Shown piece after piece: positions 1 to 5,942 of a stretch of DNA of 13,028 nucleotides. The stretch's first letter is position 1. Every line of letters starts with the position of its first letter. Origin of the DNA: Rikenellaceae bacterium. Lineage in GTDB: Bacteria > Bacteroidota > Bacteroidia > Bacteroidales > UBA932. The notes below the pieces were generated by a model. The model saw nothing but the letters and a program-made list of their open reading frames with translations, had not been told where the DNA came from and ran no database searches. The stretch covers positions 1 through 13,028 of the forward strand of contig CAAGIL010000064.1 of NCBI GenBank assembly GCA_900769905.1. Direction: 5' to 3'. Position numbers and translations under genes: made by a program.

Positions 1-841
1 GGTCAATTGAGTTTTGCACGGAATCCAGCTCCTCGCATATATCCTCAATTTCAATTCTGGAGGATTCAAGGCGGGAAGCGAGGGATGAGGCGGCAGGCAG
101 ACAGGCGGAAATGTGGTCCAGAGACCTCGAGGCCTCCTTCAGGGCGGAAAGCACAGGGAGGCCGGGGCCTTCCTGCTCCTCCGAAAGCACGGAGGAAGCC
201 TTCGCCAGGGCAGAGAGAATCTGCTCCGCATTCGAAAGACTCTTGTGCTCCTCTTCCAGAGACTCAAGCTCACCCGGAACAAGCCGGGCCGAATCCAGAC
301 GGTCCAGCACAGCCTCGGAATACTCCTTCTCGGCCACCAGCCTGTTGTACTCTTCCTGCTTTGTCTTTATCTGCGAATGCACGGCCGACAACTCTCCCCA
401 TAGTTTCCTGCATTCCATCAGCGAGTCCCTGTCCGATGCGAACGCATCCAGGACTGAGAGCTGGAACTTCCTGTCGGTGAGCAGCAGGCTCTTGTGCTGG
501 GAATGGATGTCTACGAGCCTGTCGGCCATATTCTGAAGGGCCGCAAGCTGCACGGGGGCATCATTGAGGAAGCACCTTGACCTTCCTGAAGGGTAGATTA
601 CCCTCCTTATGATGATATGCCCGCTGGAGCCTATGTCGAATTCCGCTTCGACCACGCAGCTGTCCGCGCCTTCGGCTATCATCGAGGCATCGGCCTTTGC
701 CCCGAAAAGCAGGGACAATGCCCCCAAAACTATGGATTTGCCCGCTCCGGTCTGTCCGGTTATGATGACAAGACCCTCCGGGAAAGTAACGTCCAGAGAG
801 TCTATCAAAATATAATTCTCTATGTGCAGGGAGCGGAGCAT
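1..841 (-). CDS. recN: DNA repair protein RecN, N-terminal half (cut by window edge)
   Basis: RecN is an SMC-like ATPase that acts on DNA double-strand breaks in recombinational repair. About 280 residues are visible; the family is usually about 550, so the C-terminal half, with Walker B and signature motif, lies left of the window. The start (MLRSLHIENYILIDSLDVTF) is typical of RecN. A Walker A motif GQTGAGKS is seen at residues 29-36, followed by IVLGALSLLFGAKAD and later DRLVDIHSQHKSLLL, both recognisable RecN segments. The following stretch, rich in E, L, K and S, is the beginning of the coiled-coil arm. The ATG lies 12 bases after the rpoZ stop, so it is probably the last visible gene of the trxB-bamD-rpoZ-recN transcript. 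Identification is from motifs read directly; the reading frame stays open to the window edge. Confidence 0.93.
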   Translation of the reverse strand, partial: MLRSLHIENYILIDSLDVTFPEGLVIITGQTGAGKSIVLGALSLLFGAKADASMIAEGADSCVVEAEFDIGSSGHIIIRRVIYPSGRSRCFLNDAPVQLAALQNMADRLVDIHSQHKSLLLTDRKFQLSVLDAFASDRDSLMECRKLWGELSAVHSQIKTKQEEYNRLVAEKEYSEAVLDRLDSARLVPGELESLEEEHKSLSNAEQILSALAKASSVLSEEQEGPGLPVLSALKEASRSLDHISACLPAASSLASRLESSRIEIEDICEELDSVQNSID

Positions 842-853
842 AGCGGAAAAGGA

Positions 854-1177
854 TTATTTCTCCGCTGCGTCTTCCTTGGCGGTTCTGTAATAAAGTTCAC
901 CGTTCTCGAACTCGGAAATGGCCACGAGATCCGGCTTAGGCTGGCGCTCGTAGTACTTTGAGATTTCTATCTGCTCCTTGTTCTCGAATACTTCGTCCAT
1001 TGTGTCGCGGTCACCCTTGAACTCTTCAAGCTTCTTTGCAAGTTCCTTCTTTTCGGCGAGAGCAATCTGGTTGGCCCTCTTGGAGAGGATGACCACTGTT
1101 TCGTAAATGTTGCCCGTAGGCTCCGCGAGATACTTTATGTCGCGGGTCTGAGTGTTTGTAGGTATTTTCTTTTCCAT
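854..1177 (-). CDS. rpoZ: DNA-directed RNA polymerase omega subunit, Bacteroidota type
   Basis: This 107-residue protein matches the divergent omega subunit of Bacteroidota, which stabilises the beta-prime subunit of RNA polymerase. Recognisable segments are IYETVVILSKRANQIAL, MDEVFENKEQIEISKYYE and a C-terminal PDLVAISEFENGELYYR. I chose the ATG at 1177 (MEKKIPTNTQTR) over an upstream ATG at 1204 because the Bacteroidota proteins known to me begin with a similar short polar leader, and the longer start would add only MPALNGNIS from the spacer after bamD. It follows bamD by 33 bases and precedes recN by 12, so co-transcription is likely. No Shine-Dalgarno is evident, which is normal for the phylum. 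The family call is from remembered sequence patterns, not a search. Confidence 0.9.
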   Translation of the reverse strand: MEKKIPTNTQTRDIKYLAEPTGNIYETVVILSKRANQIALAEKKELAKKLEEFKGDRDTMDEVFENKEQIEISKYYERQPKPDLVAISEFENGELYYRTAKEDAAEK

Positions 1178-1210
1178 ACTTATATTACCATTCAATGCCG
1201 GCAAAAAGTT

Positions 1211-2002
1211 TCAATATTTTTCTTTCACCTTCGCATAAAGGTTGTCAAGTTCCTTGCGGTAGTGGGAATCAGGGTATTCGCCGATGAAATTGAGGTAGTC
1301 GTCCATAAATATCAGGAAACGCTCCTTCTGCTTGTTGGCATAGCTGTTCTCCGCATACTTGTAGGACGACATCGCTGAATAGTAAAGTATATCCTCGCGG
1401 TAGATGTTGTCGGCATCGTCCTTGAGTATGTTCTTGAATGCCACTCTGGAAGCCTTGTAGTCCTCCATCTTGTAGTAGAGCCTGGCGTTCTCGTAGGCCT
1501 TCCTGTCCAGCCTCTCGCCCAGATCCTCCAGCATATGGCGGCAGATGTCGTTGTTCGGGGACTCGGGGTTGTTGATCATATACGCGCTGATGGCATTCAT
1601 CGCGGCATAGGTAGGAGTCTGGTCTAGCTCGTAACGGAGAGTGGCCTTGTAGAGGCAGTCCACCCTGAGGAACTCCGCACTCTCAGCCAGAGGGCTGTAG
1701 GGATAAGTCGAGATGAACTTGGAGAAATTCGTTTCGGCGGTATAGTAATCCCCCATCGAGTAGTTGCTCAGGCCCCAGTAATACTGGACGGTATCCTCCC
1801 TTGCCGTACCTCCCACAAGCAGGGACAGGGACTCGAAGAGCTGGGCTGATTTGGTGTACTTTCCCTTGTTGAAATAGTCGAACGCCGCCGCATACTTTGC
1901 GTCAGTGTCATTGCTTTCCAGTATGAGGTCATACTGGGACTTGCAGGCCTGGAAGGCAAGTCCTGCCAGCAGCAGGATAGGCAAGATTCTTTTCATCTTC
2001 AT
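1211..2002 (-). CDS. bamD: Outer membrane assembly lipoprotein BamD
   Basis: BamD is the essential TPR lipoprotein of the beta-barrel assembly machinery; it works on the periplasmic side of the outer membrane with BamA. The 263-residue protein has a signal peptide (KRILPILLLAGLAFQAC) with lipobox cysteine C20. It then has helical TPR-like repeats: YFNKGKYTKSAQLFESL, YWGLSNYSMGDYYTAETNF and FISTYPYSPLAESAEFLRVD are characteristic of the YfiO/BamD family. Length fits the family. The ATG (2002) overlaps the trxB stop (TGA, 1999-2001) as ATGA, which suggests translational coupling; an alternative ATG two codons in (1996) would lose the overlap but keep the lipobox. It sits second in the trxB-bamD-rpoZ-recN operon; the bamD-rpoZ-recN association is familiar in Bacteroidota. 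Confidence 0.92.
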   Translation of the reverse strand: MKMKRILPILLLAGLAFQACKSQYDLILESNDTDAKYAAAFDYFNKGKYTKSAQLFESLSLLVGGTAREDTVQYYWGLSNYSMGDYYTAETNFSKFISTYPYSPLAESAEFLRVDCLYKATLRYELDQTPTYAAMNAISAYMINNPESPNNDICRHMLEDLGERLDRKAYENARLYYKMEDYKASRVAFKNILKDDADNIYREDILYYSAMSSYKYAENSYANKQKERFLIFMDDYLNFIGEYPDSHYRKELDNLYAKVKEKY

Positions 2003-2919
2003 TTCTTGAGATATTTTTCAGCGTCCAGCGCAGCACGGCACCCCGAAGCTGCGGCATTGATCGCCTGTCTGTAATGAGGGTCCTGCACGTCTCCGGCGGC
2101 AAACACGCCCTCCACATTGGTGCGGCTGCTCACCCCGTCGGTGACTATGTATCCGTTGGCATCGGTCTCCACCCATTTGGAGAAAAGCTCCGATACAGGA
2201 TGGTGGCCTATTGCCAGGAAGAACCCGTCCACCTTTATATCAAAAACCTCGCCATTCTTTCTTTCAAGCCGGGCTCCGGTGACTCCGTTTGCGTCTCCCA
2301 GCACCTCGCGGGTGTTGCAGTTCCAGAGTATCTCTATGTTCTCCGTGTTCTTCACGCGCTGCTGCATGGCCTCGGATGCGCGGAGCACATCCCTGCGTAC
2401 TATCATATACACCTTGCGGCAGAGGCCTGCCAGGTAGGTCGCCTCCTCGCAGGCGGTGTCTCCTCCTCCGACCACTGCCACATCCTTGCGGCGGTAGAAG
2501 AAACCGTCACAGGTCGCGCACGCGGACACGCCCAGACCACGGAACTTCTGCTCCGACGGGAGGCCGAGGTACTTAGCGGTCGCACCGGTGGCGATGATCA
2601 CGGCATCCGCCTCGATTTCGGTCTCCGAATCCACCGTGATGCGCAGCGGACGCACGCCGAAATCCGCCGAGGTCACGCTGCCCCTGCGTATGTCGGCACC
2701 GAGTTCCACGGCCTGCCGGCGCATATCGGACATAAGCTTGTTGGCATCCACGCCTCCCGGGAAACCTGGGAAGTTCTCGATTACGGTGGTAGTGGTGAGC
2801 TGGCCTCCCGGCTCCATTCCTTCATACAGCACAGGTGAGAGCGCAGCCCTTGAGGCATAGATGGCAGCCGTATATCCGGCCGGGCCGCCGCCAATTATAA
2901 GACACTTTATATGTTCCAT
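1999..2919 (-). CDS. trxB: Thioredoxin-disulfide reductase
   Basis: This 306-residue FAD/NADPH flavoprotein reduces thioredoxin in the cytoplasm. Domains in order: N-terminal FAD-binding GGGPAG (residues 10-15), then TATGAT-like VIIATGATAKYL, the redox-active CATC pair (C134 and C137), the NADPH-binding GGGDTACEEA (151-160), and the C-terminal FAD motif FAAGDVQDPHYRQA. All key residues are present and length is typical. The frame extends 12 codons further upstream, but I chose ATG 2919 (MEHIKCLIIGGGPAG) because the family starts just before the first glycine motif and because the upstream extension would run through the promoter. The gene heads the leftward operon and overlaps bamD by ATGA at its end. 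It is divergent from a Fur-family regulator gene, which hints at redox or metal control, an inference only. Confidence 0.96.
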   Translation of the reverse strand: MEHIKCLIIGGGPAGYTAAIYASRAALSPVLYEGMEPGGQLTTTTVIENFPGFPGGVDANKLMSDMRRQAVELGADIRRGSVTSADFGVRPLRITVDSETEIEADAVIIATGATAKYLGLPSEQKFRGLGVSACATCDGFFYRRKDVAVVGGGDTACEEATYLAGLCRKVYMIVRRDVLRASEAMQQRVKNTENIEILWNCNTREVLGDANGVTGARLERKNGEVFDIKVDGFFLAIGHHPVSELFSKWVETDANGYIVTDGVSSRTNVEGVFAAGDVQDPHYRQAINAAASGCRAALDAEKYLKK

Positions 2920-2924
2920 AACAA

Positions 2925-2956
2925 CAAAATTAGCACATATTTTTGAAAGCTTCAAA
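2925..2956 (-). promoter_or_regulatory. Promoter of trxB operon (Bacteroidota type)
   Basis: On the minus strand, TTTG (2956-2953) is followed after 20 bases by TAATTTTG (2932-2925), an exact match to the Bacteroidota -33/-7 consensus TTTG and TAnnTTTG. The -7 box ends only 5 bases before the trxB ATG, so the predicted transcription start lies at or within a few bases of the start codon. This implies a leaderless or nearly leaderless mRNA. Confidence 0.7.
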
Positions 2957-2957
2957 A
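2941..2957. promoter_or_regulatory. 17-bp inverted repeat over both -33 boxes, candidate operator
   Basis: The sequence TTTTGAA-agc-TTCAAAA has perfect 7-base arms and a 3-base centre. The left arm contains the -33 TTTG of the fur-like promoter and the right arm contains the -33 of trxB. Some symmetry arises simply because both strands carry a -33 box, but the perfect arms extend beyond the four-base boxes. A dimeric regulator, for example the adjacent Fur-family protein, could bind here and affect both promoters. It does not resemble the classical E. coli Fur box. Confidence 0.4.
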
Positions 2958-2972
2958 TAAATCATATATTTG
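2942..2972 (+). promoter_or_regulatory. Promoter of the Fur-family gene (Bacteroidota type)
   Basis: TTTG at 2942-2945, 19 bases, then TATATTTG at 2965-2972: an exact fit to the Bacteroidota TTTG / TAnnTTTG promoter. Predicted transcription start is near 2976-2979, giving about 30 bases of leader before the ATG at 3009. It interlocks with the opposite trxB promoter between 2942 and 2956, so the two could compete for RNA polymerase. A short palindrome ATAATTAT follows in the leader near 2982. Confidence 0.7.
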
Positions 2973-3008
2973 CGGGAACCAATAATTATAGAACCCGTCA
3001 TATTTGTA

Positions 3009-3470
3009 ATGAAAGCGAAGACTTTGTCAGCTCCGACAATCGAAGAATTCAAGGTATTGTTGAGAAACAAGAACCTCAAGGCCACTCCGCAAAGGGTTGC
3101 CGTACACGAAGCTATGCTCAGCCTCGGCCACGCCAGTGCAGATATGGTCGTTGAGCACATCAAGGCCAGGGAAAACGGTCCGTCCGTTACCGTGGCTTCG
3201 GTGTACAATACACTTACGTCCCTCGCTGACCTGGGCATATACCAGCGCAGGCACAGCTCGAACAACAAGATGTACTTCGACGTCAACACTTTCAAACATC
3301 TTCATCTTTACGACTCAATCAACAACAGCTTCCAGGATGTCATCGACGATGAACTGATAGCCTATGTCGAGAGCCGTCTCAAGCAGCGCAAGGTCAAGGG
3401 GTTCAAGATCGATTCCGTCGACATCCAGCTCATCTGCCACCCGACCAGAAGGAAAAGGGCCAAGCTTTAG
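3009..3470 (+). CDS. Fur/PerR-family transcriptional regulator without structural-zinc cysteines
   Basis: This 153-residue protein has the Fur-family layout: an N-terminal winged helix (LKATPQRVAVHEAML, then VTVASVYNTLTSLADLGIYQR at about 60-80) and a C-terminal dimerisation region. PQR and SVYNTL are hallmark DNA-binding residues. Possible metal ligands remain (D91, H97, H99 in FKHLHLYD, and D113/D114), but both CxxC pairs that hold structural zinc in canonical Fur or PerR are absent. The only cysteine is C143, and an ungapped alignment to HxHxxCxxC places D102 and N105 where the first pair should be. A TTG-initiated longer frame from 2970 was rejected because it begins inside the -7 box. 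It is divergent from trxB and converges with rpoN 21 bases downstream. Whether it senses peroxide, iron or something else cannot be read from the sequence. Confidence 0.88.
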   Translation: MKAKTLSAPTIEEFKVLLRNKNLKATPQRVAVHEAMLSLGHASADMVVEHIKARENGPSVTVASVYNTLTSLADLGIYQRRHSSNNKMYFDVNTFKHLHLYDSINNSFQDVIDDELIAYVESRLKQRKVKGFKIDSVDIQLICHPTRRKRAKL

Positions 3471-3499
3471 TCCCCTCCCCTGCCCGGCCGTCTAAAGCT
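3463..3499. terminator. Inverted repeat spanning the convergent fur/rpoN stop codons, possible terminator
   Basis: AGCTTTAG (3463-3470) and CTAAAGCT (3492-3499) are perfect 8-base arms separated by 21 bases. Each arm contains the stop codon of one of the two converging genes. The stem is AT-rich, the loop is long and there is no clear U-tract, so terminator function is doubtful. The symmetry may come from both proteins ending in Leu-stop with the same codons. Confidence 0.2.
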
Positions 3500-4895
3500 C
3501 CTTGCGCCAGCGCGCCAGGGGTATTCCCAACTGTCCCCTGTACTTGGCTATGGTGCGCCTGGCCACCTTGTAGCCGTGTTTCTCCATCTCCACCACCAGC
3601 TGCTCGTCGGTGAGCGGCTTGCGCTTGTCCTCCGCATCCACGCACTCCTGGAGCACCTTCTTCAGCTCCCTGGTGGACACAGACTCGCCGTCCTTGTTCT
3701 CCATACCCTCGGAGAAGAAGTATTTCAGCGGATAAATTCCGAAATCGGTTTCTATGTATTTGCTGTTCACAACCCTGGAAATGGTCGAAATATCGAATCC
3801 CGTCTTTTCCGCTATATCCTTGAGTACCATAGGCTTGAGCTTGGTCTCATCGCCCGTGGCAAAGTATTCGTACTGGTATTGGAGTATCGCGTCCATCGTG
3901 CGCGTGAGGGTGTTCTGCCTCTGCTTGAGCGCCTCGACGAACCATTTCGCTGAGTCGAGCTTCTGGCGCACGAAGGCCGCAGCCTCCTTCTGCTCCCTCT
4001 CCGAGGAATTCTTTGAGGAAAGAAGCAGGTCGGCGTATTTCTTGTTGACCCTGAGCTCAGGCACAGAGAAACGAGGCATCGAGAAGGAGAGCTGCCCGTC
4101 ATTGTCCTCAAGTATGAAATCAGGGACAACCTGCTGGGCCTCAGCTTCATAGCCATCTCCGGCATCCCCTCCTGGAGAAGGGTTGAGCTTGACTATTTTG
4201 GACATTGCCTTCTTCAGTCTGGCCTCGCTCATACCTGTCCTGGACAGGATTTTCTGGAAATGCCTGTTGGAGAACTCCTGGAAGAAGTCGGTGAGTATCC
4301 TTTCCGCATCCTGCACCTCCGGAGTCTGTTTGCAGGCCTTAAGCTGGAGCAGAAGACACTCCCTGAGGTCCCTTGCACCCACGCCCGTAGGCTCGAAGTC
4401 CTGGATGATGCGCAGCACGGAGAGCACTTCCTCGGCATCGGTTTCGATTCCTGCCCTGAAGGCGAGGTCGTCCACTATGGATTCCACATCCCTTCGCAGG
4501 TAGCCGTCGTTGTCAAGGGAACCTATAAGGAATGCCGCTATGTCGAACTGATGCTTGTCGAGATTGCGGCAGCCGAGCTGGTCCATCAGGCTCTGGTTGA
4601 AACTGGTCTTGACCGAGAAGCTGTTGTACTCCGGGCGCGGGTCCTTGCCCCAGTTGTTCACCCGGGTCTTGTAGGACGGGATGTAATCGTCGTCCTTCAG
4701 TTCGTCGATGGAGATGTCCTTGCTTTCCTCCGGGCGGTTCGGGTCCGGGCTGTCGTCCAATACGGGATTCTCCTCCAGCTCAGAACGTATCTTCTGCTCC
4801 AGACTCTGAATCGGAAGCTCCAGGAGCTTGATGGTCAGAATCTGAAGCGGAGACATCTTCTGTGTCTGCTTGAGTTCGAGTCCCTGCTTTATCAT
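3492..4895 (-). CDS. rpoN: RNA polymerase sigma-54 factor
   Basis: This 467-residue protein is sigma-54, which directs RNA polymerase to -24/-12 promoters and needs an ATP-dependent enhancer-binding activator. Region I is present at the N terminus (LELKQTQKMSPLQILTIKLL, with LEENPVLDD at about 42-50), followed by an acidic linker (residues about 50-75) and the core-binding domain (roughly 85-290). The C-terminal DNA-binding domain has a helix-turn-helix segment (LKDIAEKTGFDISTISRVV) and an RpoN box ARRTIAKYR at 445-453. Length is typical. No activator gene is in the window. The ATG at 4895 overlaps the stop of the SPOR gene as ATGA, so expression is probably tied translationally to the upstream envelope genes. 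It is the last gene of this leftward operon and converges on the Fur-like gene. Confidence 0.96.
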   Translation of the reverse strand: MIKQGLELKQTQKMSPLQILTIKLLELPIQSLEQKIRSELEENPVLDDSPDPNRPEESKDISIDELKDDDYIPSYKTRVNNWGKDPRPEYNSFSVKTSFNQSLMDQLGCRNLDKHQFDIAAFLIGSLDNDGYLRRDVESIVDDLAFRAGIETDAEEVLSVLRIIQDFEPTGVGARDLRECLLLQLKACKQTPEVQDAERILTDFFQEFSNRHFQKILSRTGMSEARLKKAMSKIVKLNPSPGGDAGDGYEAEAQQVVPDFILEDNDGQLSFSMPRFSVPELRVNKKYADLLLSSKNSSEREQKEAAAFVRQKLDSAKWFVEALKQRQNTLTRTMDAILQYQYEYFATGDETKLKPMVLKDIAEKTGFDISTISRVVNSKYIETDFGIYPLKYFFSEGMENKDGESVSTRELKKVLQECVDAEDKRKPLTDEQLVVEMEKHGYKVARRTIAKYRGQLGIPLARWRKEL

Positions 4896-5431
4896 AGAAT
4901 TATTTCCTCCTCAAGTGAACTTGTATCCGCCCTGCCTATGCTCGGAAAGCGGAACTTTTCGCGTACTATGAAGGCATCAGGATAATCTGTCTTGATGCGC
5001 CGGCACAGGGACTCGGCTTCCGCCCTGTTGCGGAAATTGCCCACCGTCACCTTGAAATTAGGGGCGGCGTAGCTCCTGTACACCTGTATGCGCGGATATT
5101 GCTTGTTGAAGCGCTGGAGCACTGCCAGCGACGCCTCCCTGGCACCGCGCGCGCTGCTGCTGTATATGCGTATGCGGAAGCCGTTGGTGAGCTTTGAAGC
5201 ATCGGCCGCCGCCTTGGAAAGCAGGGCCGAGCGCAGCTGTGGGGACTGGACCAGGACCACGTTGTCCGGGAGGGCGGAGAATATGTCCATACCCAGGAGC
5301 GCAGAGTCAACCTGGATCTCAACTCCCGCCTGCTCGACCTCCGGCCTGCCCACGCCCTCCACATCCTGAGCCGCGAGGGGAAGGATGCCGAGCGCGAGTA
5401 GCACCAATATTGTTGCGAACGTTCTTTTCAT
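4892..5431 (-). CDS. Secreted SPOR-domain protein
   Basis: This 179-residue protein has a signal peptide (KRTFATILVLLALGILPLAA) with likely cleavage before QDV at residue 22. A C-terminal SPOR-like domain spans about 84-157: it opens with FRIRIYSSS and continues with FKVTVGNFRNRAEAESLCRR and YPDAFIV, the pattern of the family. SPOR domains bind peptidoglycan stripped of stem peptides and are often found in division or envelope proteins. The region between signal and SPOR (22-83) shows no recognised domain. The ATG overlaps the stop of the lipoprotein gene (ATGA at 5431-5428) and its own stop overlaps rpoN in the same way. The role is inferred as periplasmic peptidoglycan binding; no enzymatic motif is seen. 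Confidence 0.82.
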   Translation of the reverse strand: MKRTFATILVLLALGILPLAAQDVEGVGRPEVEQAGVEIQVDSALLGMDIFSALPDNVVLVQSPQLRSALLSKAAADASKLTNGFRIRIYSSSARGAREASLAVLQRFNKQYPRIQVYRSYAAPNFKVTVGNFRNRAEAESLCRRIKTDYPDAFIVREKFRFPSIGRADTSSLEEEIIL

Positions 5432-5895
5432 TTTCCGATTCCTGTCAAACTGTCAAGTTTGATATCTTTCATTTCAATATTCTTGCCAAGACCTCCGCGA
5501 AGTGCCGCACGTGCACTCACGTCAGCCGTAAGCCGGCTCATCACCGAGTCATCGCTTATCAGGCGCAGCAGCTGGAAGGGGTTGAACCCTTCGGCTATCT
5601 GTCCCTTGAGCGGTATGGTATAAAGCTTCTGCGCGTGGCCTTCTACCATAAGCTGGTCGGCTGTAAGAAGCAGCGCCGGCACAGAGTCCAGCTTCAGCAC
5701 TGCGTTCACGTCCGTGATTTCGAAGCCCACGGTGGGGTTGTCGACTCCGACTTCCACCAGCATGGTCACGCCGCTGAGGCCCTGGGGAGAGACGGATACG
5801 AGGCGGAAAGAGGTGAGAGCTATGTCCTTCACCCCCTTCCCGCAGGAAGTAAGCAGCAAGCACGCTGCCAGTAAAATAATGCCAAACCTTTTCAT
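5428..5895 (-). CDS. Lipoprotein with LEA-type-2 / WHy-like domain
   Basis: This 155-residue protein has a lipoprotein signal peptide (MKRFGIILLAACLLLTSC) with lipobox LTSC and acylated C18. The mature part resembles the WHy/LEA type 2 fold, judged from the alternating beta pattern LTSFRLVSVSPQGLSG, VEVGVDNPTVGFEITDVNAV and an IPLKGQI strand. The segment 'V.NPT..FEI' matches the usual NP motif of this family. Function is unknown; these proteins are membrane-anchored beta-sandwiches in bacteria. I start at ATG 5895 rather than 5907 because the longer frame would begin within the -7 promoter box at 5905-5912. It is the first gene of the lipoprotein-SPOR-rpoN operon, and its stop overlaps the next start (ATGA). 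The domain call is moderate; the lipoprotein call is strong. Confidence 0.75.
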   Translation of the reverse strand: MKRFGIILLAACLLLTSCGKGVKDIALTSFRLVSVSPQGLSGVTMLVEVGVDNPTVGFEITDVNAVLKLDSVPALLLTADQLMVEGHAQKLYTIPLKGQIAEGFNPFQLLRLISDDSVMSRLTADVSARAALRGGLGKNIEMKDIKLDSLTGIGK

Positions 5896-5904
5896 TCCAA
5901 ACCA

Positions 5905-5912
5905 CAAATATA
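5905..5912 (-). promoter_or_regulatory. -7 box of the lipoprotein-SPOR-rpoN operon
   Basis: TATATTTG on the minus strand matches TAnnTTTG exactly, 9 bases before the chosen ATG at 5895. No good TTTG -33 box is found 19-21 bases upstream. The predicted leader is only a few bases. Confidence 0.45.
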
Positions 5913-5926
5913 CGAAAAATCCATAT

Positions 5927-5934
5927 TATCTTTG
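5927..5934 (+). promoter_or_regulatory. -7 box of miaB
   Basis: TATCTTTG matches TAnnTTTG exactly and lies 8 bases before the first miaB ATG (5943). A -33 TTTG is not seen at the expected distance. It lies back to back with the -7 box of the divergent lipoprotein gene inside a 47-bp intergenic region, so the upstream regions of the two promoters overlap. Confidence 0.45.
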
Positions 5935-5942
5935 CCGGAGGA

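Noticed and set aside
2074..2838. Open frame of 254 codons on the plus strand opposite trxB
   Set aside because: Antisense of thioredoxin reductase with every functional motif intact on the minus strand.
2970..3008. Longer Fur-like protein starting at TTG 2970
   Set aside because: The start codon would be the last bases of the TATATTTG -7 box, upstream of the predicted transcription start; the extension MREPIIIEPVIFV is not family-like.
4260..4985. Open frame of 241 codons on the plus strand opposite rpoN and the SPOR gene
   Set aside because: It crosses the boundary between two convincing genes on the other strand and has no motif of its own.
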